Shown: in pieces, positions 41,701 through 42,131 of the stretch | Numbering within the stretch: the stretch's first letter is position 1 | How the letters are laid out: every line of letters begins with the position of its first letter | From: Parabacteroides sp. | GTDB lineage: Bacteria > Bacteroidota > Bacteroidia > Bacteroidales > Tannerellaceae | Length of the DNA stretch: 42,131 nt | Assembly: GCA_017937385.1 (NCBI GenBank) | Contig: JAGBDR010000032.1 | Coordinates: 1 to 42,131 of the forward strand | Direction: 5' to 3' | Translations under genes and position numbers: made by a program | Notes under the pieces: generated by a model | Seen by the model: only the letters and a program-made list of their open reading frames with translations | Database searches by the model: none | What the model was told of the DNA's origin: nothing

Positions 41701-41984
41701 TGTTGAGCCTGCCGGAGGCAGCTGCCTGGTATGACGGTGCGGCACGGGTGTTGAACGAGGTCGATATCCTGTTCGGCAAAGGGATGTCCAAACGCCCGGA
41801 TCGCGTGATGATTACCGGGAGCCGGGTTGTCGTGGTGGACTATAAGTTTGGAGAACACACGGACCAGCGTTATCACAGCCAAGTACGGAACTATCTGAAA
41901 TTGATCCGGCAAATGGGCTATGACGAGGTCGAGGGTTTCCTTTGGTATGTTGAATTAAACAAAATAGAAGCCGTGAAAGGGTGA
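38757..41984 (+). CDS. addA: AddA-type UvrD-family helicase-nuclease
   Basis: AddA, with AddB, processes DNA double-strand ends for recombinational repair. The 1075-residue protein has the superfamily 1 helicase set: Walker A ASAGAGKTHK (Lys13), motif II DEFQDTS at Asp389, motif III GDVKQSIYRFRNSDW, motif V TVHKSKGLGFKVVLIP near residue 738 and motif VI LYVAFTRSKEEL. The C-terminal RecB-type nuclease domain shows the catalytic pattern GALMHEVLSRI, then VVVVDYKFGEH (Asp1028, Lys1030) and QVRNYL, so it appears active. In Bacteroidota the partner gene for a PD-(D/E)XK AddB protein normally follows directly. Here an ISAs1-family element begins 7 bp after the stop, so the partner, if present, lies beyond the insertion. 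Confidence 0.93.
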   Translation: MLTVYRASAGAGKTHKLTGEYLTLLFTGPGAFRRILAVTFTNKATDEMKTRIVDELYNLASGRKSDYVELLKSAYALTESQVRKQAAKILIDILHDYSAFNISTIDRFFQQTMRAFTREIGLQGGYGIEMDQELVLTTAIDNLLSDLEKPESKELLGWLLRFAEDKIENGGEWNLRKDIMALSREVFKESYKAFSDAVGRDIEDKKALEDYKNVLYGIIRSVEAAAKELGERGLTILNKYGLKVTDFKGGSRSPLTLLDRLAQGEMKEPSATFIGLADNLDGCFTKTVSLGTRQIIGCAFEDGLNDCIKGIVSLFNNLTDYHTAREIVRYYYTLGILTDVSRQIAAYREEKNVMLIADTTELLNKVIGGSDAPFIYEKTGTHVDHYMIDEFQDTSGMQWNNFRPLIEESLAHGRDNLIVGDVKQSIYRFRNSDWKLLDEQVQSDFSPEEVREETLKDNWRSCRNIVEFNNALFTTLPGVLQAFYNEALSASSLNEKQRAAFYTKIMSAYTKSFQQVPSPFRQKDGHVRIEFLSGDDDRDWKAEALGRLPGVLEMLQDNGYALKDIAILVRTNQEGAQVADTLLTYKETHPSDRYNYDIISDEALFVSGSAAVRFMVSLLRYLKNPEDRTNGQIALYSYQVLKGIFGVETPAFPPEIASALQMLSRQSLYEITEGLFRLFAADFPENEQVFVQAFLDMVSEYAQKESADLNRFLKWWNETGCRKTIATPDGQNAIRILTVHKSKGLGFKVVLIPFGDWEIDHKPTKPVILWCHPKEKPFDRLHLVPVRYGQSLGKTIFAGDYFQERLHAFIDNLNTLYVAFTRSKEELIVFSPRPKKLKEETGEVEKISTLTDALWAGLRMDIPDTREGEKLISLPAAFDTATGVFELGDWWHPVAKEVNREVLEIGMARLCSISPDDRLQLRLHGKGYFFDNARRKHGALMHEVLSRIRTRNDIPRSVERYRQEGVIDREEAVALAARLEELLSLPEAAAWYDGAARVLNEVDILFGKGMSKRPDRVMITGSRVVVVDYKFGEHTDQRYHSQVRNYLKLIRQMGYDEVEGFLWYVELNKIEAVKG

Positions 41985-41991
41985 TATATTT

Positions 41992-42131
41992 CAGGGCAAC
42001 CGCACCAAAATGTTTCAAAAGACAGCCATCCATAGTATCTTTGCAGAATGAATACATTTCCTTATTTTTCATCAGTGACAGATCCTCGTGTGACGGGTCG
42101 TTGTCTTCATTTATTGTCAGATATATTATTG
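41992..42131 (+). mobile_element. Left end of an ISAs1-family insertion sequence (cut by window edge)
   Basis: The sequence CAGGGCAACCGCACCAAAA, starting at 41992, resembles the CAGGGC terminal inverted repeat of ISAs1-family elements. A transposase gene starts 56 bp further in. The element begins 7 bp after the addA stop. The right end and any target duplication lie outside the window. Confidence 0.75.
42048..42131 (+). CDS. ISAs1-family transposase, N-terminal fragment
   Basis: The first 28 codons of a transposase are visible before the window ends. FSSVTDPRVTGRCLHLLSDI shows the DPR-x-x-x-x-x-x-H-x-L-x-D-I spacing of the N-terminal domain associated with ISAs1/H-repeat transposases (PF13808 type). 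A TATCTTTG box (42036-42043) lies only 4 bp before the ATG, so either the transcript is nearly leaderless or the match is chance. The catalytic DDE domain would lie beyond the edge, so activity cannot be judged. Confidence 0.8.
   Translation, partial: MNTFPYFSSVTDPRVTGRCLHLLSDILL

Overview
The window reads as chromosome of a Bacteroidales gut commensal, most likely Parabacteroides. The grounds are a SusC/SusD pair with its own ECF sigma factor and FecR anti-sigma, a PorW/SprE-type type IX secretion lipoprotein, a large secreted protein with a DUF6383-like C-terminus, Bacteroidota-style -7 promoter boxes (TAnnTTTG), and many lipoproteins with a simple lipobox. The species cannot be fixed from the sequence alone. 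No rRNA, tRNA, CRISPR array or prophage was seen.

Layout. 1-6.8 kb, plus strand: aroA, a small membrane-anchored hypothetical, a metal ABC permease and porW/sprE. 7.0-10.3 kb, minus strand: kdgK, eda and uxaC, a hexuronate catabolism cassette. 10.5-19.9 kb, minus strand: a polysaccharide utilisation locus in the order ECF sigma, FecR, SusC with an STN signalling domain, SusD, GH95 family glycosidase; a glycosidase-like lipoprotein diverges from the sigma gene at 20.1 kb. 22.0-24.8 kb, minus strand: an Ig-like lipoprotein and a DUF3108 protein. 24.9-25.4 kb: a two-gene overlapping small operon resembling a toxin-antitoxin pair. 25.4-26.7 kb: a DUF2851 protein (minus). 26.8-30.5 kb, plus strand: dapB, lepB, a second LepB-like gene and a WbqC-family gene. 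30.5-32.5 kb, minus strand: a Wzi-like outer-membrane protein and a small lipoprotein. 32.7-33.0 kb: a probable structured small RNA with its own promoter and intrinsic terminator. 33.1-36.9 kb: the large DUF6383-type surface protein. 37.3-42.0 kb: an Rpn-family nuclease gene, a SUI1/YciH gene and an AddA-type helicase-nuclease. From 41.99 kb to the right edge: the left end of an ISAs1-family insertion sequence.

How it fits together. The sigma/FecR/SusC trio is the usual trans-envelope signalling arrangement that senses a glycan at the outer membrane and induces SusC, SusD and the GH95 enzyme. The adjacent KdgK/Eda/UxaC set would feed released uronic acid into pyruvate and glyceraldehyde 3-phosphate. 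PorW and the DUF6383 protein are plausibly secretion machinery and cargo of one system.

Most notable observations. (1) The second LepB-like protein, directly downstream of a normal signal peptidase, has lost both catalytic residues (Ser to Ala, Lys to Ser). (2) A ~270-nt RNA gene with nested long-range helices lies between the Wzi and DUF6383 genes. (3) Arrays of short palindromes spaced 21-22 bp occur in three separate spacers with different sequences but the same period. (4) Low-complexity inverted repeats sit flush against start and stop codons, and one supplies the end of aroA. (5) An intrinsic terminator between susD and the GH95 gene carries a promoter -7 box in its loop.
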